Source: UBA6059 sp040222235 (lineage in GTDB: Bacteria > Bacteroidota > Bacteroidia > Cytophagales > Cyclobacteriaceae). Taken from it: DNA of 64,000 nucleotides. The stretch is taken from the NCBI GenBank assembly GCA_040222235.1, contig JAVKDO010000019.1, positions 1 to 64,000 of the forward strand. The letters run 5' to 3'. Shown piece by piece: positions 15,715-24,501 of this stretch (within the stretch, counting starts at the first letter, position 1; each line of letters starts with the position of its first letter). Position numbers and translations under genes: made by a program. A model generated the notes under the pieces. The model ran no database searches. It was given only the letters and a program-made list of their open reading frames with translations, and was not told the DNA's origin.

Positions 15715-18336
15715 TTATTCGCACTTTAAACTATCTGAAGGATTGCTGAAGATCACGCGGAAAGTATGATAACTCACGGTGGTTACTGCAATAAGGGCCA
15801 ATATCAAAGCAGGAATAAGAAACAACCATACATTCAGTCCGATTCGAGTGGCAAAGTTGCCCAGCCACTCGCCCATCAGATAGTAGGTCAATGGGAAGGA
15901 AAGTACGATTGAAACGCCCACCAACTTCAAGAAATCTATGGTAAGCAATAGCCAGAGCTTATCATTTGCGGCACCCAGTACTTTGCGAATGCTCACTTCT
16001 TTAAGCCTCATTGAAGTCATGAAAGAGGCCAACCCAAAGAGGCCCAAACAAGCCACGAAGATGGCCAGGCCAGCGAAAAGTCCGAAGATCGAACCAAATC
16101 GCACTTCTGACTTGTACTGCTCATTGTAGTGATCATCAAGGAAGTAGTACTCAAATGGCTTGTTGGTGTATGCCTGTGTCCAATGACCTTCAATAGTGCT
16201 GATGATATTTTGCATGTCATTTCCTGAGAGCTCAATAGAGTAGAAGCCTCCAGGATGCTCAAAATAACGGAAAATCAACGCATCATACTCCGCCTTAGGG
16301 GACTCCTGGCGATAGTCCTTGACCACACCGACGATATTGAAGGTATCACCCCAGAAAAACAGCTTTTGGCCAATGATCTCTTCCGGGCTGTTGATGCCTG
16401 CCAGCTTCACGGCACGCTCAGACATGATCACATTCTCCTCTTCAGTACCATAAGACTCATCGAAAGCCCTACCGGCTACAATGTCCAAACCGTAGAAGCC
16501 GATGAAATCCGCATCCATTCCCATAATTCGATATTGGCTGCTCTCCTGCTCAGATTGGGTGAGTAAGCGGATGCCGCCTGCATTCCATTCAGGAGTGTTT
16601 CCAGGAGTAGCCGTAGATTCTGTAATGTTTTTGACGAAGGACTCATTTTCTATGAGGTTTTCAAACACGCTATACCGACTAGCGTAAACCGAGTCCGATT
16701 GGAAATTAGGAGTTTCGATCACCAGCGTCTGATCGATTTTCACGCCCAAGTCTTGATCTCTCAGGAAGTCCATCTGTTGATAGACAATGAATGTACCGGT
16801 GATAAGAACTATGGAGGCAAAGAACTGCACTACCACCAAGCCTTGTCTAAGGCGGTTGCCGGACTTGCTCCTGGCAAAAGATCCTCTCAGTACCACCAAT
16901 GGCTTGAAGCCAGACATCACCACTGCAGGATAGAAGCCAGATAGGGCGATTCCCGCTAGGAAGATACCACCAAGACCTAGCCAAAACTCAGGCTGAACCG
17001 GCCATGTGTAGGCCACAGACTTACCAGCAAATGCGTTGAAGTAAGGAAAGAAGTACAGTACCATAATTATCGCAATGGCCAGTGCAATCAGATTCAGAAA
17101 GGACGACTCGAAAATGAACTGGCCAATCAACTGACCTCTCACACTTCCTAGTGTCTTACGTATACCAACCTCCTTAGCGCGCTGAAGTGATCTCGCGGTG
17201 GTAAGGTTGATATAGTTGATCCATGCGATGACAAGAACAAATAAACCAACTATAGCAAGAAAGTAAGTAGCACTCTTGTTACCGGTAGGTTTGATCTCAC
17301 CACGATAATTGGAAATGAGATGGATGTCGTCAATCGGTTGCAGATAGAAGGTCATAAATTCGTCGTATTCCGCAAGTTCCTCGCCGTGGGTATCCGCTAC
17401 CCATTGCGGTAGCTTAGCCTCCAAGGCCATGGCGTCCGTGCCGGGAAACAACTCGATGTAGGTGAGAAAGCCGTCATGATCCCATGCATCCACCGCGTCA
17501 TTAGAAGTCAGCTTGATGTAAGTCTCAAAGGAATAGAGGAGATCGAAAGTCATATGGGAGTTTTCCGGTAGGTCTTGAAATACGCCAGTGACGATCATAT
17601 CATTGCGGTCGCCCATTTTGATCTCCTTGCCTATGGGGTCTTCGTCCTTAAATATTTTTTCCGCTAGGGATTGGCTTAATACCACTGTGTAGGGGTCTCT
17701 GAGTACGAGTGAATCAACCCCTGAAATGAGAGGGATCGAGAAAATGCTAAAGAAATCCTCTGAGGCATAGTAGGGATCATCTACCTGATAATACTCCTGG
17801 TCGTAGCTGATATCAGCATAGCTCTTGGTCAAACGGGTATAGCGCTTCACTTCAGGGAAGTCGGCAGTAATATCTGGCCCTACTCCAGCCGCTCCAGATG
17901 CCCACTGTGAGCGAATCTCTCCTCCATTGGTACGATCCAAGCGCATGCGATAGATGTTTTCCTTAGAGGTATGGAAGTCATCATAGCTGAGCTCGAAGGC
18001 GACATGCTGTAGAATGAGGAAGCCAGCGGCCATACCTATGGCCAAACCAAGTAGGTTAATCGCTGAGTAGCCTTTGTGCTTTCTCAGATTCCGAATAGTG
18101 ATGAGTAGATTGTTGCGTAACATACTTTCTATTGAGTTTTTGAGTTGTGTCTGTTTATGGTAAAAAGCGGGGCGAAAAAATCCGATTGACCTGCGGATCA
18201 TTCGCCGCTTGGCTTTTTTTGTACCCAGGATATCTACCTCATAGGCATAAAGCTCGTGCAGGTCTCCTTGAATGCCTTCCCAAAGTATAGGGTCACAAAA
18301 CCGCTTAAGCCACCGCAGTAGCCAATGATCAACCAT
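15715..18336 (-). CDS. FtsX/MacB-type ABC transporter permease with prefix domain
   Basis: An 873-residue inner-membrane permease. Residues 1 to about 75 (MVDHWLLRWLKRFCDP onward) are the 'permease prefix' domain found in PadR-linked transporters. It then has two repeats of MacB-like periplasmic domain plus FtsX domain, with about eight membrane helices. ARSLQRAKEVGIRKTLGS and MTSMRLKEVSIRKVLGA are the coupling-helix motifs. No ATPase gene is adjacent, so the partner is elsewhere or this acts as a mechanotransmitter. The start overlaps the PadR stop by 8 nt; an earlier in-frame Met (18417) lies inside padR. A relic paralogue lies at 14367. Confidence 0.88.
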   Translation of the reverse strand: MVDHWLLRWLKRFCDPILWEGIQGDLHELYAYEVDILGTKKAKRRMIRRSIGFFRPAFYHKQTQLKNSIESMLRNNLLITIRNLRKHKGYSAINLLGLAIGMAAGFLILQHVAFELSYDDFHTSKENIYRMRLDRTNGGEIRSQWASGAAGVGPDITADFPEVKRYTRLTKSYADISYDQEYYQVDDPYYASEDFFSIFSIPLISGVDSLVLRDPYTVVLSQSLAEKIFKDEDPIGKEIKMGDRNDMIVTGVFQDLPENSHMTFDLLYSFETYIKLTSNDAVDAWDHDGFLTYIELFPGTDAMALEAKLPQWVADTHGEELAEYDEFMTFYLQPIDDIHLISNYRGEIKPTGNKSATYFLAIVGLFVLVIAWINYINLTTARSLQRAKEVGIRKTLGSVRGQLIGQFIFESSFLNLIALAIAIIMVLYFFPYFNAFAGKSVAYTWPVQPEFWLGLGGIFLAGIALSGFYPAVVMSGFKPLVVLRGSFARSKSGNRLRQGLVVVQFFASIVLITGTFIVYQQMDFLRDQDLGVKIDQTLVIETPNFQSDSVYASRYSVFENLIENESFVKNITESTATPGNTPEWNAGGIRLLTQSEQESSQYRIMGMDADFIGFYGLDIVAGRAFDESYGTEEENVIMSERAVKLAGINSPEEIIGQKLFFWGDTFNIVGVVKDYRQESPKAEYDALIFRYFEHPGGFYSIELSGNDMQNIISTIEGHWTQAYTNKPFEYYFLDDHYNEQYKSEVRFGSIFGLFAGLAIFVACLGLFGLASFMTSMRLKEVSIRKVLGAANDKLWLLLTIDFLKLVGVSIVLSFPLTYYLMGEWLGNFATRIGLNVWLFLIPALILALIAVTTVSYHTFRVIFSNPSDSLKCE

Positions 18337-18661
18337 TGCCAAAGGCCATCTTTGGTATGGTGTCCCATATGGTGTTGCGGAGTTCGCGGTTATGTTCCAA
18401 TGCTTTTTGACCAGCAACTGTCACTGTAAAAAGGTGCTTGCGGCGGCCTCCGCGCTCGGATGTGGCTCCATCATAGCATGAATTGAGCAGCCCCTTTTCT
18501 TGTAAGCGTTTCAATACAGCATGCACTGTACTGATGGTGATTGAGCGATTAGCCTTTTGCTCGACTTCCTTCATGATGGCTACACCGTAGGCATCATCAT
18601 ATAATGATGCTGTGATAAGGAGGATGAGTTCTTCGAGTTCTCCGATCTGTGATCCCTTCAT
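18329..18661 (-). CDS. PadR-family transcriptional regulator
   Basis: A 110-residue winged-helix repressor. It contains LEELILLITASLYDDAYGVAIM (helices 1-2), SITISTVHAVLKRLQEKGLL (recognition helix) and the basic wing SERGGRRKHLFTVT. Its gene overlaps the FtsX-type permease gene, and such PadR proteins typically autoregulate the transporter operon. Upstream on the minus strand the palindrome TAGTACTA (18679-18686) is a possible operator core, but it is short. Confidence 0.9.
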   Translation of the reverse strand: MKGSQIGELEELILLITASLYDDAYGVAIMKEVEQKANRSITISTVHAVLKRLQEKGLLNSCYDGATSERGGRRKHLFTVTVAGQKALEHNRELRNTIWDTIPKMAFGNG

Positions 18662-18827
18662 ATGGGTGAGGTTTTAAAGTAGTACTAAGGGAATACGCGA
18701 AGGTTACAGATTAGTTTCGCTTTTGTCGAAATTGATCTACAGGAGCTAGTGGCAACAGTTTCAAATTGAATAAATATCCCCCTATGCCTAACACTCGTTA
18801 TATTTATCAATAGGAAAACTAAGATGT

Positions 18828-18950
18828 ATGGATCATCAGGATTTTGAAAAGAAGGTCAATAGAAGCCTCAATCAGATGGAGGCTAAGATTGGCTACCTAC
18901 AAGAGGGTGAGAGGCCAGGGCGGGTGTTCAACCCCAGCACCCTCTACTGA
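18828..18950 (+). CDS. Possible 40-residue small protein
   Basis: ATG at 18828 opens a 40-codon frame, MDHQDFEKKVNRSLNQMEAK then a Gly/Arg-rich end FNPSTLY. The N-terminal 30 residues could form an amphipathic helix. It lies in the otherwise empty 280 bp between the PadR operon and the DUF4301 gene, whose stop it overlaps by 7 nt on the opposite strand. No family is recognised and no convincing promoter is seen. Could be chance. Confidence 0.35.
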   Translation: MDHQDFEKKVNRSLNQMEAKIGYLQEGERPGRVFNPSTLY

Positions 18951-20485
18951 TGCTGCGGTTTCAGCAAGTCATTCACCGCCTTGACTGGATTGAAAGTGAT
19001 TAGAGGCACTGGTACGAAAATGGTATTCCAATCTGACATAGCACCATTCCAGAGGCCTGGCAGCTCTTGCGCTTTGAGGTCACGTCCGCTTTTCGACTTT
19101 TGAGTGATGAAGCCCGTCATAGGATCACGATACTTTAGGAGGTCAAAACTCTCCCCTTTGTAGTTCTTTAGGCTGCAAACCAAGTCCACGGGATTGAAGT
19201 GAGTAGCTTGATCAAAAATCAATTTTTGATCAGGGTCATCGAGGTTGATTTGAGCAGTCTCCACTACCTGGAGGGATACAGAACCATCACTATTGCGTGC
19301 CCAGAACGGACCCCCACCTGTGTCGCCTTCGTTCTTGACCATTCCGCATACCCGGATCGGACGGTCTAGTTTGGCGCGAAGGACTTTCACTAGGTCTTCC
19401 TTGTTATTAGCACCAGTATTTAGCTCTACACAAAGCTCATTTTCCACGAATAAAGCGATCTCACTGGCGAGTTCTTCGGTAACACCATGATCTAGTAATT
19501 GCAGATAGTGAAAGATCTTTTGTTGGTATTCTGATAGAAGCCCAGCGATAATTTTTTTGTAAGTATAAGTCTCAGCCTTGAGGTGATCAGGCACCACATT
19601 ATCAATATTCTTGATGATGGCTACATCGGCTTCAAGCTCATTGAGGTTTTCAATCAAAGCACCGTGACCTGCTGGCCTGAACAGCAAGGTGCCGTCATCT
19701 TCTCTGAAGGGCAGGTTGTCTATCTCTACCGCAATGGTATCCGTGGAGGCTTTCTGCTCTGAGAACGATATTTCGTATTGCACACCAAACTGGTCTTCAT
19801 ACTGTGGCCGTACTTCCTCGATATGCGATTTGAACTTCTCCTTATGCTCTGGAGAGACAGTGAAGTGGATGGCCACCTTGCCATTCTTGTCTTTGGCATA
19901 GTGCGCACCTTCCACGAGGTGCTCTTCTACTGGCGTGCGATTGTAGTCATCATACTTGTGAAACCGCAACAGACCCTTCGGCAAGCTCCCATAGTCCAGT
20001 CCTTCTTCGGAAAGTAGACTCTTAAGTATGGTAACATATTCGCGCTTGACATGAGACTCTTCAAGTGTCTCACCTGTCAGCTTTTGATGTGCAGCCTTGA
20101 GATCGTCATAGAAGGCAAACTTCTCGAGATGCTTGAAAAAGCCGAAAACGGAAGAGTCGCTTTGATCCTCGAGCATTTTTTTATAGTCTGTATCAGAGCC
20201 AGTGTAGCTGTCCATGAAAGAAAACAATAGCTTGAACATTCGGCTGGCAGCCCCAGAGGCAGGGACGAACTTGACGATCTTACTATTTCGAGTTAGCCCA
20301 TCAAATGCTTCCATATACTTATCCATATCATCGGATGCTACTACTTTGATCCCATGACCCTGTACTGCCGGTTTCTCTAGAGGCAGTGGCGGAAACCCAG
20401 ACTTAAAAAAATCTATTTGCTTCTCTACAGTGGCTAATGATGAACCCCTGCTGTTAATGAACTTTTTGTCTTCTGGACTGAACAT
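18944..20485 (-). CDS. DUF4301-family protein
   Basis: A 513-residue cytosolic protein. The region KFVPASGAASRMFKLLFSF (about 71-89) and FRPAGHGALIENLNEL (about 268-283) resemble a nucleotidyltransferase-like phosphate-binding arrangement and are hallmarks of DUF4301. CGMVKNEGDTGGGPFW (about 380-395) is another conserved block. Function has not been established. The gene is monocistronic. It faces the TerB-like gene at 20644 across 158 bp, with no other feature recognised there except a candidate promoter. Confidence 0.85.
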   Translation of the reverse strand: MFSPEDKKFINSRGSSLATVEKQIDFFKSGFPPLPLEKPAVQGHGIKVVASDDMDKYMEAFDGLTRNSKIVKFVPASGAASRMFKLLFSFMDSYTGSDTDYKKMLEDQSDSSVFGFFKHLEKFAFYDDLKAAHQKLTGETLEESHVKREYVTILKSLLSEEGLDYGSLPKGLLRFHKYDDYNRTPVEEHLVEGAHYAKDKNGKVAIHFTVSPEHKEKFKSHIEEVRPQYEDQFGVQYEISFSEQKASTDTIAVEIDNLPFREDDGTLLFRPAGHGALIENLNELEADVAIIKNIDNVVPDHLKAETYTYKKIIAGLLSEYQQKIFHYLQLLDHGVTEELASEIALFVENELCVELNTGANNKEDLVKVLRAKLDRPIRVCGMVKNEGDTGGGPFWARNSDGSVSLQVVETAQINLDDPDQKLIFDQATHFNPVDLVCSLKNYKGESFDLLKYRDPMTGFITQKSKSGRDLKAQELPGLWNGAMSDWNTIFVPVPLITFNPVKAVNDLLKPQHQ

Positions 20486-20590
20486 ATCGTTGAATATTTA
20501 TAGCTCACTAAAGTAAATAATATAAGACATGTGCCAGAATTAAGAATTCATTAATGTGGGGATAATTGAAGAAAGCACAAGCATTCAGAC

Positions 20591-20620
20591 TTTTGATAAT
20601 TACATTTAATAAGTATTTTG
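20591..20620 (+). promoter_or_regulatory. Candidate -33/-7 promoter for the TerB-like gene
   Basis: TTTTG (20591-20595) is followed after 18 nt by TATTTTG, one base short of the TAnnTTTG consensus. The predicted start of transcription near 20627 gives a 17-nt leader before the ATG at 20644. Confidence 0.3.
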
Positions 20621-20643
20621 TATCTGCATAACTGAGAAGAGTA

Positions 20644-21108
20644 ATGGAATCGAGAAGAGATCTAATCAATATCGCACCGGTTTTTTATGGAATCACGATG
20701 GTGCCAAAGCAACATTGGAAGGATTATGGGTATGCTCTTTTGGCGATAGCCGGAGCTGACGGAGATGTCTCTGACCCTGAGATGGATTGGCTGTTACAAG
20801 ATATGGCCGGTGCGGTGGGCGTACCAGAGGACGTAGTGGCTGCTTGGGAAGACTATAATTTTGAGAATGCGGATTTGGAAGAAATATTTCAATCGTTCAA
20901 TATTCATAGCACTGTCAATTTCTCTAAAGTGTTGATCTACGATGCTATCAGGATGGCATCTGCAGACGATGAGTTTGCAGATGATGAGCGTGATAGTATG
21001 GCGGAAGCCGCACAAATTTTAAGGGTTTCGCCTGAGATGATGCTCTCGATCGAAGCATTGGTCGATCTCGAAAAAGCTTCAGAAAAATTACGAGTGACAC
21101 TATTCTAA
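20644..21108 (+). CDS. TerB-like domain protein
   Basis: A 154-residue, all-helical acidic protein. Two related blocks, LAIAGADGDVSDPEMDWL (about 33-50) and ASADDEFADDERDSM (105-119), match the acidic metal-binding repeats of TerB-like domains. TerB-like proteins occur in tellurite/stress and membrane-associated signalling systems. The role here is unknown. A 2-nt gap separates it from the C2-like gene that follows, so the two are probably one operon. Confidence 0.7.
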   Translation: MESRRDLINIAPVFYGITMVPKQHWKDYGYALLAIAGADGDVSDPEMDWLLQDMAGAVGVPEDVVAAWEDYNFENADLEEIFQSFNIHSTVNFSKVLIYDAIRMASADDEFADDERDSMAEAAQILRVSPEMMLSIEALVDLEKASEKLRVTLF

Positions 21109-21110
21109 TT

Positions 21111-21476
21111 ATGGCAGATAAAAAACACACGGTCAAGCTTATTCATCTCTACTGCTACGCCAATGAAGAGCTAAAGGAAGATGAGGTTTTTATCAAGTAT
21201 AAAGGGCGTAGGATCTGGCCAGTGAATAAGAAGTACGCAAGACTCAAGCCTGGTGAGAAGAAGGAAATTGGTGTTGACATTCCTGATGTCACAGAAGGTG
21301 AAATGCTAACACTGGAAGTATGGGATTGGGACTTATTTTCAGCTAATGACCTACTAGGGAGCGCAACAATGAAAGTAGATGGGCCTGGAGGCCCGTACTT
21401 AGTAGATATGCGCCCCTCGAGTGCCGAGGAGACTGCACGTTACTCCATTCAGTGGCAAGTGCCTTGGACTGAGTGA
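21111..21476 (+). CDS. Small beta-rich protein with C2-like motif
   Basis: A 121-residue protein without signal peptide. The segment LTLEVWDWDLFSANDLLGSA (66-85) has the V.VWD.D..S.DDLLG signature of C2 domains, including the aspartates that bind Ca2+ in that fold. The N-terminal strands (HTVKLIHLYCYA, EVFIKYKGRRIWP) fit the same beta-sandwich. Members of this type are uncharacterised. It is coupled to the TerB-like gene 2 nt upstream and ends 7 bp from the convergent hotdog gene. Confidence 0.6.
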   Translation: MADKKHTVKLIHLYCYANEELKEDEVFIKYKGRRIWPVNKKYARLKPGEKKEIGVDIPDVTEGEMLTLEVWDWDLFSANDLLGSATMKVDGPGGPYLVDMRPSSAEETARYSIQWQVPWTE

Positions 21477-21483
21477 CCTGGGC

Positions 21484-21891
21484 TTAAGGTAATTTCTCCA
21501 TATGCAAGACAGTCGCCTGACCGTCTACTGCTACTTTGTTCCTGTCTTTAGAAAAGATTTGAGTACTGAATACACCTCTATGCTTTCCTTCCTCTACTGA
21601 TATGAGCACTATCTTGGCATAGTATTCTTTACCAGGATATACTGGCCGCTTGAATTGAAACTGCTGATCCAAGTAGACACTTCCTGCTCCTGGAAACTCG
21701 GTCCCCATGATTTTAGAAATAATGGACACTGAAAATATTCCATGGACAATCGGCTGCTTGAAAGGTGTCTGAGCAGCAAACTCTGCATCGAGGTGCAGCG
21801 GGTTTTTGTCTCCTGAGAGCTCAGCAAATTCATTGACCATCTCTTGGGTTATCACAAAATCAGTTTGGTATTGATCTCCAACTTTCATCAT
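21484..21891 (-). CDS. MaoC-like (R)-specific enoyl-CoA hydratase
   Basis: A hotdog-fold protein of 135 residues that would hydrate enoyl-CoA, similar to PhaJ. The hydratase-2 motif with catalytic Asp28 and His33 is in LSGDKNPLHLD. The sequence PFKQPIVHGIFSVSIISKIMG is the second conserved helix. Substrate chain length is not predictable. The start overlaps the stop of the DUF6268-like gene (ATGA-type junction); a second ATG is one codon downstream. Confidence 0.85.
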   Translation of the reverse strand: MMKVGDQYQTDFVITQEMVNEFAELSGDKNPLHLDAEFAAQTPFKQPIVHGIFSVSIISKIMGTEFPGAGSVYLDQQFQFKRPVYPGKEYYAKIVLISVEEGKHRGVFSTQIFSKDRNKVAVDGQATVLHMEKLP

Positions 21892-22895
21892 TGTCCTAGT
21901 GCTTTGTTATAGAGTTTTCTCGGGGGGACTAAATATACGGTAAATTCAACAGTGTACGCGGTAAACGGACTTGCCGTGATAATTGCATCGCTTCGTCTCT
22001 GGCGTCTTTCGGATACGAAAAAATTGAGATTGCGAAGTGCGCCAATACCCACACTGGCCCACAAGAAATCGTACACTTCGCGGTTCATTCCGATGAGGAA
22101 TCGCAACTCAGACTGACGCAATTCTAGATTAGAAAAGCCAGGCAGGACCTCTTCCTGCATATGATAGCTACCACCCGAGACCTCTATTCGGCTATTGAAC
22201 TGGGTCTTTGGGTTGGGGGTATAAATGATTTTTGCACTTCTAGGAAGTACCAGTTCCATCATCCACCTTGTGCTTAAGATCTTGTTGTAGTTGAAGACTG
22301 GAAAAATGGAGGGGATGCCCAAATCATAACCAGCGTATAAGCCAAACCCAATCTCGGTATAAGCATCTTTCTGACGACCGTAAACAACTGAAATATTGCC
22401 CTTAAAAAAACGGCTAAACCCAATGGCGGTAATCTTGTCGCCATTTAAGTCTACCCCGAATCTTGACTTTATGAACTTGCCATTCGAAAGGTCACGTTTT
22501 AGGTAAAAGCGCATCCCAACACTTCTAAGCGACTTGTCTTCTAGCCGGTCATACAGTGGATAGTCTGCGTCCTGAATGTTTTCGAACCGGAACTGCTCGT
22601 GTGCATAGGATAAACCCAAGGCCAGTCGAAGCTTTCGGTTGAATGTCAAGGGTACATTGAGCTTGAAACGCAACCGGCGATTGTTGCTTACCTCAGCCTG
22701 CGAATCCCCAAACTCCTCTGAGGAAAGACGCATAGGATAATCACGCACGCCGTTGTACTTAAACTCAAAAAAAGTCGGCCTGATAGACTGAATGACCTTC
22801 AGCGAAGGCACATTGTTGGTAGTGGAATCAACCGGCGTGATTTGTGCATTGGCCAAAAAAGGCAGGCACAGTAATATGATAAGGATAATTCTCAA
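21888..22895 (-). CDS. Outer-membrane beta-barrel protein (DUF6268-like)
   Basis: A 335-residue secreted protein with signal peptide MRIILIILLCLPFLANA (cleavage near residue 17). After it come many alternating beta strands, for example LRFKLNVPLTFNRKLRLALGLSY and YTEIGFGLYAGYDLGIPSIF, consistent with a barrel of 10-14 strands. The arrangement resembles DUF6268 proteins of Bacteroidota. No function is known. It overlaps the hydratase gene by 4 nt; the pair is transcribed away from the thioredoxin gene. Confidence 0.7.
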   Translation of the reverse strand: MRIILIILLCLPFLANAQITPVDSTTNNVPSLKVIQSIRPTFFEFKYNGVRDYPMRLSSEEFGDSQAEVSNNRRLRFKLNVPLTFNRKLRLALGLSYAHEQFRFENIQDADYPLYDRLEDKSLRSVGMRFYLKRDLSNGKFIKSRFGVDLNGDKITAIGFSRFFKGNISVVYGRQKDAYTEIGFGLYAGYDLGIPSIFPVFNYNKILSTRWMMELVLPRSAKIIYTPNPKTQFNSRIEVSGGSYHMQEEVLPGFSNLELRQSELRFLIGMNREVYDFLWASVGIGALRNLNFFVSERRQRRSDAIITASPFTAYTVEFTVYLVPPRKLYNKALGQ

Positions 22896-23029
22896 GCGTT
22901 GCGCTGATTCAAACGGTAGTTCATGCGAGACATAGCTAACATAGGCTTGAATATACTTGTTTTTTGTGGAGCTGGGGAGAAACTATTTTCGCATTATTTG
23001 AATTTATTATGCGTAAAGCGGATGTAGAG

Positions 23030-23809
23030 ATGGATTTTCAAAAAGAAGTAATAGAAAAAAGTAAGGAGCAACCTGTAGTTGTGGACTTTTGGGCACCATG
23101 GTGCGCCCCCTGTCAGGCGCTAGGGCCAGTGATCGAAGAGATAGCCAGTGAAGCAGAAGGCAAATGGCAGCTGGTGAAAGTCAATACGGACGAGTACCCA
23201 GATCTCATGCAGGAATACAGGGTTCGAGGGATTCCAGCAGTCAAGATGTTTCACAACGGTGAGGTCCTAGCAGAATTTGGAGGTGCCTTGCCAAAGTTCC
23301 AAATAGAGAAATGGCTTGAGAAGTATTTACCTACAGAGGAAAAATTAGCTTTTGCGGCTATTGAGGAAACACTGAATCAAGATCCAGCCAACCTTGATGC
23401 GCTACGGGATTTCATCGAAATACACCCTGAGTTCGGCGAAGCGAAGCTGCTGCTGGCCAAACACATCCTTTTTCAAGAGCCATCGAAAGCAAAGGAGTTA
23501 ATAGAGGGGATCAAGCCAGGTCACCCTTTCTATTATAAAAGTGAGCCGCTCAAGCATTTGCTCGAGCTGATGACGTTAGCGCCGGAGGAGACTATTGCGG
23601 TAGCTGAGAAGCTATCACAAGCGAGGAATGCTGCGAGCCTGGGCAACTACGATGCAGTGCTTGAGGAGCTGATCGCGGCTGTCATGATGGATAAGGACTA
23701 TCAAAATGAGCTTCCCAGAAGAGCGACAATCGCCATGTTTCAGTGGTTAGGCGCAGATCATGAATTGACGAGAAAGAATCGAAAGAGATTCGATATGGCG
23801 CTCTATTAG
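23030..23809 (+). CDS. Thioredoxin-TPR fusion (CnoX/YbbN-like chaperedoxin)
   Basis: About 259 residues from the ATG at 23030 (MDFQKEVIEKS); an in-frame ATG at 23009 is an alternative, and the still longer frame to 22964 lies over a possible promoter. The thioredoxin domain (1-105) has FWAPWCAPCQALGP with an intact CxxC. The remaining residues form TPR-like helices (ALRDFIEIHPEFGEAKLLLA, ...). This order matches CnoX (YbbN), a holdase that also protects cysteines of folding clients. No partner gene is adjacent. Confidence 0.85.
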   Translation: MDFQKEVIEKSKEQPVVVDFWAPWCAPCQALGPVIEEIASEAEGKWQLVKVNTDEYPDLMQEYRVRGIPAVKMFHNGEVLAEFGGALPKFQIEKWLEKYLPTEEKLAFAAIEETLNQDPANLDALRDFIEIHPEFGEAKLLLAKHILFQEPSKAKELIEGIKPGHPFYYKSEPLKHLLELMTLAPEETIAVAEKLSQARNAASLGNYDAVLEELIAAVMMDKDYQNELPRRATIAMFQWLGADHELTRKNRKRFDMALY

Positions 23810-23865
23810 GAGACTGTCAACAGACAGGGTAATTGCCACGGTGCGGAAGCTGCGCCTTTAGAGAT

Positions 23866-24501
23866 TTAAAAGATGCCGGAGGATTTGGCGAAAGCACCGA
23901 TCTGCGCAGTATTGGTCAAGTCCAGCTTGCGGAGAATGTTTCTCCGATGGGTGGTAATCGTCAGCTCGGAAAGGTTGAGCAGATCTCCTATCTCCTGCGT
24001 TGACTTCCCCTCGGCAATGTATCTGATTACCTCTTTCTCTCTTTTGGAGAGTTTGATACCCTCTTTGACACTGGAGGCACCCCCAAGGATGCTCTCCGCA
24101 TCGTCAAACACCTCTATGTCATTGTACACTTCGTGTATGACTTTGATGAGCCTTTTGGTATCGGTGTTTTTGAGCAGAATCGCTTTTGCCCCTAGCGTCT
24201 TTAAGCGGCGAATGATGAACTCTTCCTGGTAGATCGTAAGAAAGATGACCTTTTTGTCTGGATAGGTCTTGTTGATGATCTCCATACAGTCCAGGCCATT
24301 CATCTTGGGCATATTGATATCGAGTATTAAGATATCAACCTCTCCACCCTCGGGTTTGGCAAGTAAATCAATTACTTGCTTGCCGTTGGCAAACTTGTGC
24401 GTGACCTTAAGACCACTGCTGGTCTCCAGGACTGTCTCTATACTTTCCATTATCAGCGCATGGTCATCCGCTAATAACACATTGATGGCTGGCGACATCA
24501 T
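23866..24501 (-). CDS. LuxR/NarL-type response regulator
   Basis: A 211-residue transcription regulator. The receiver domain has acidic pocket Asp12-Asp13, phosphoacceptor Asp61 (LILDINMPKMNG) and the conserved Lys in AILLKNTD. The GerE-type helix-turn-helix is in SKREKEVIRYIAEGKSTQEI followed by LNLSELTITTHRRNIL (about 153-190). The gene overlaps the histidine kinase gene by 4 nt, so the two form a cognate pair. Targets are unknown. Confidence 0.93.
   Translation of the reverse strand: MMSPAINVLLADDHALIMESIETVLETSSGLKVTHKFANGKQVIDLLAKPEGGEVDILILDINMPKMNGLDCMEIINKTYPDKKVIFLTIYQEEFIIRRLKTLGAKAILLKNTDTKRLIKVIHEVYNDIEVFDDAESILGGASSVKEGIKLSKREKEVIRYIAEGKSTQEIGDLLNLSELTITTHRRNILRKLDLTNTAQIGAFAKSSGIF

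Noticed and set aside
22964..23029. Longer N-terminus of the thioredoxin-TPR protein
   Set aside because: The added residues (MWSWGETIFALFEF) do not match the family, and the stretch resembles a promoter (TTG at 22964, TATTTTCG at 22984).
23830..23865. Hairpin between the thioredoxin gene and the response regulator
   Set aside because: The only stem seen nearby (CTGTC/GACAG) has 5 bp and no T-run, too weak to call a terminator.
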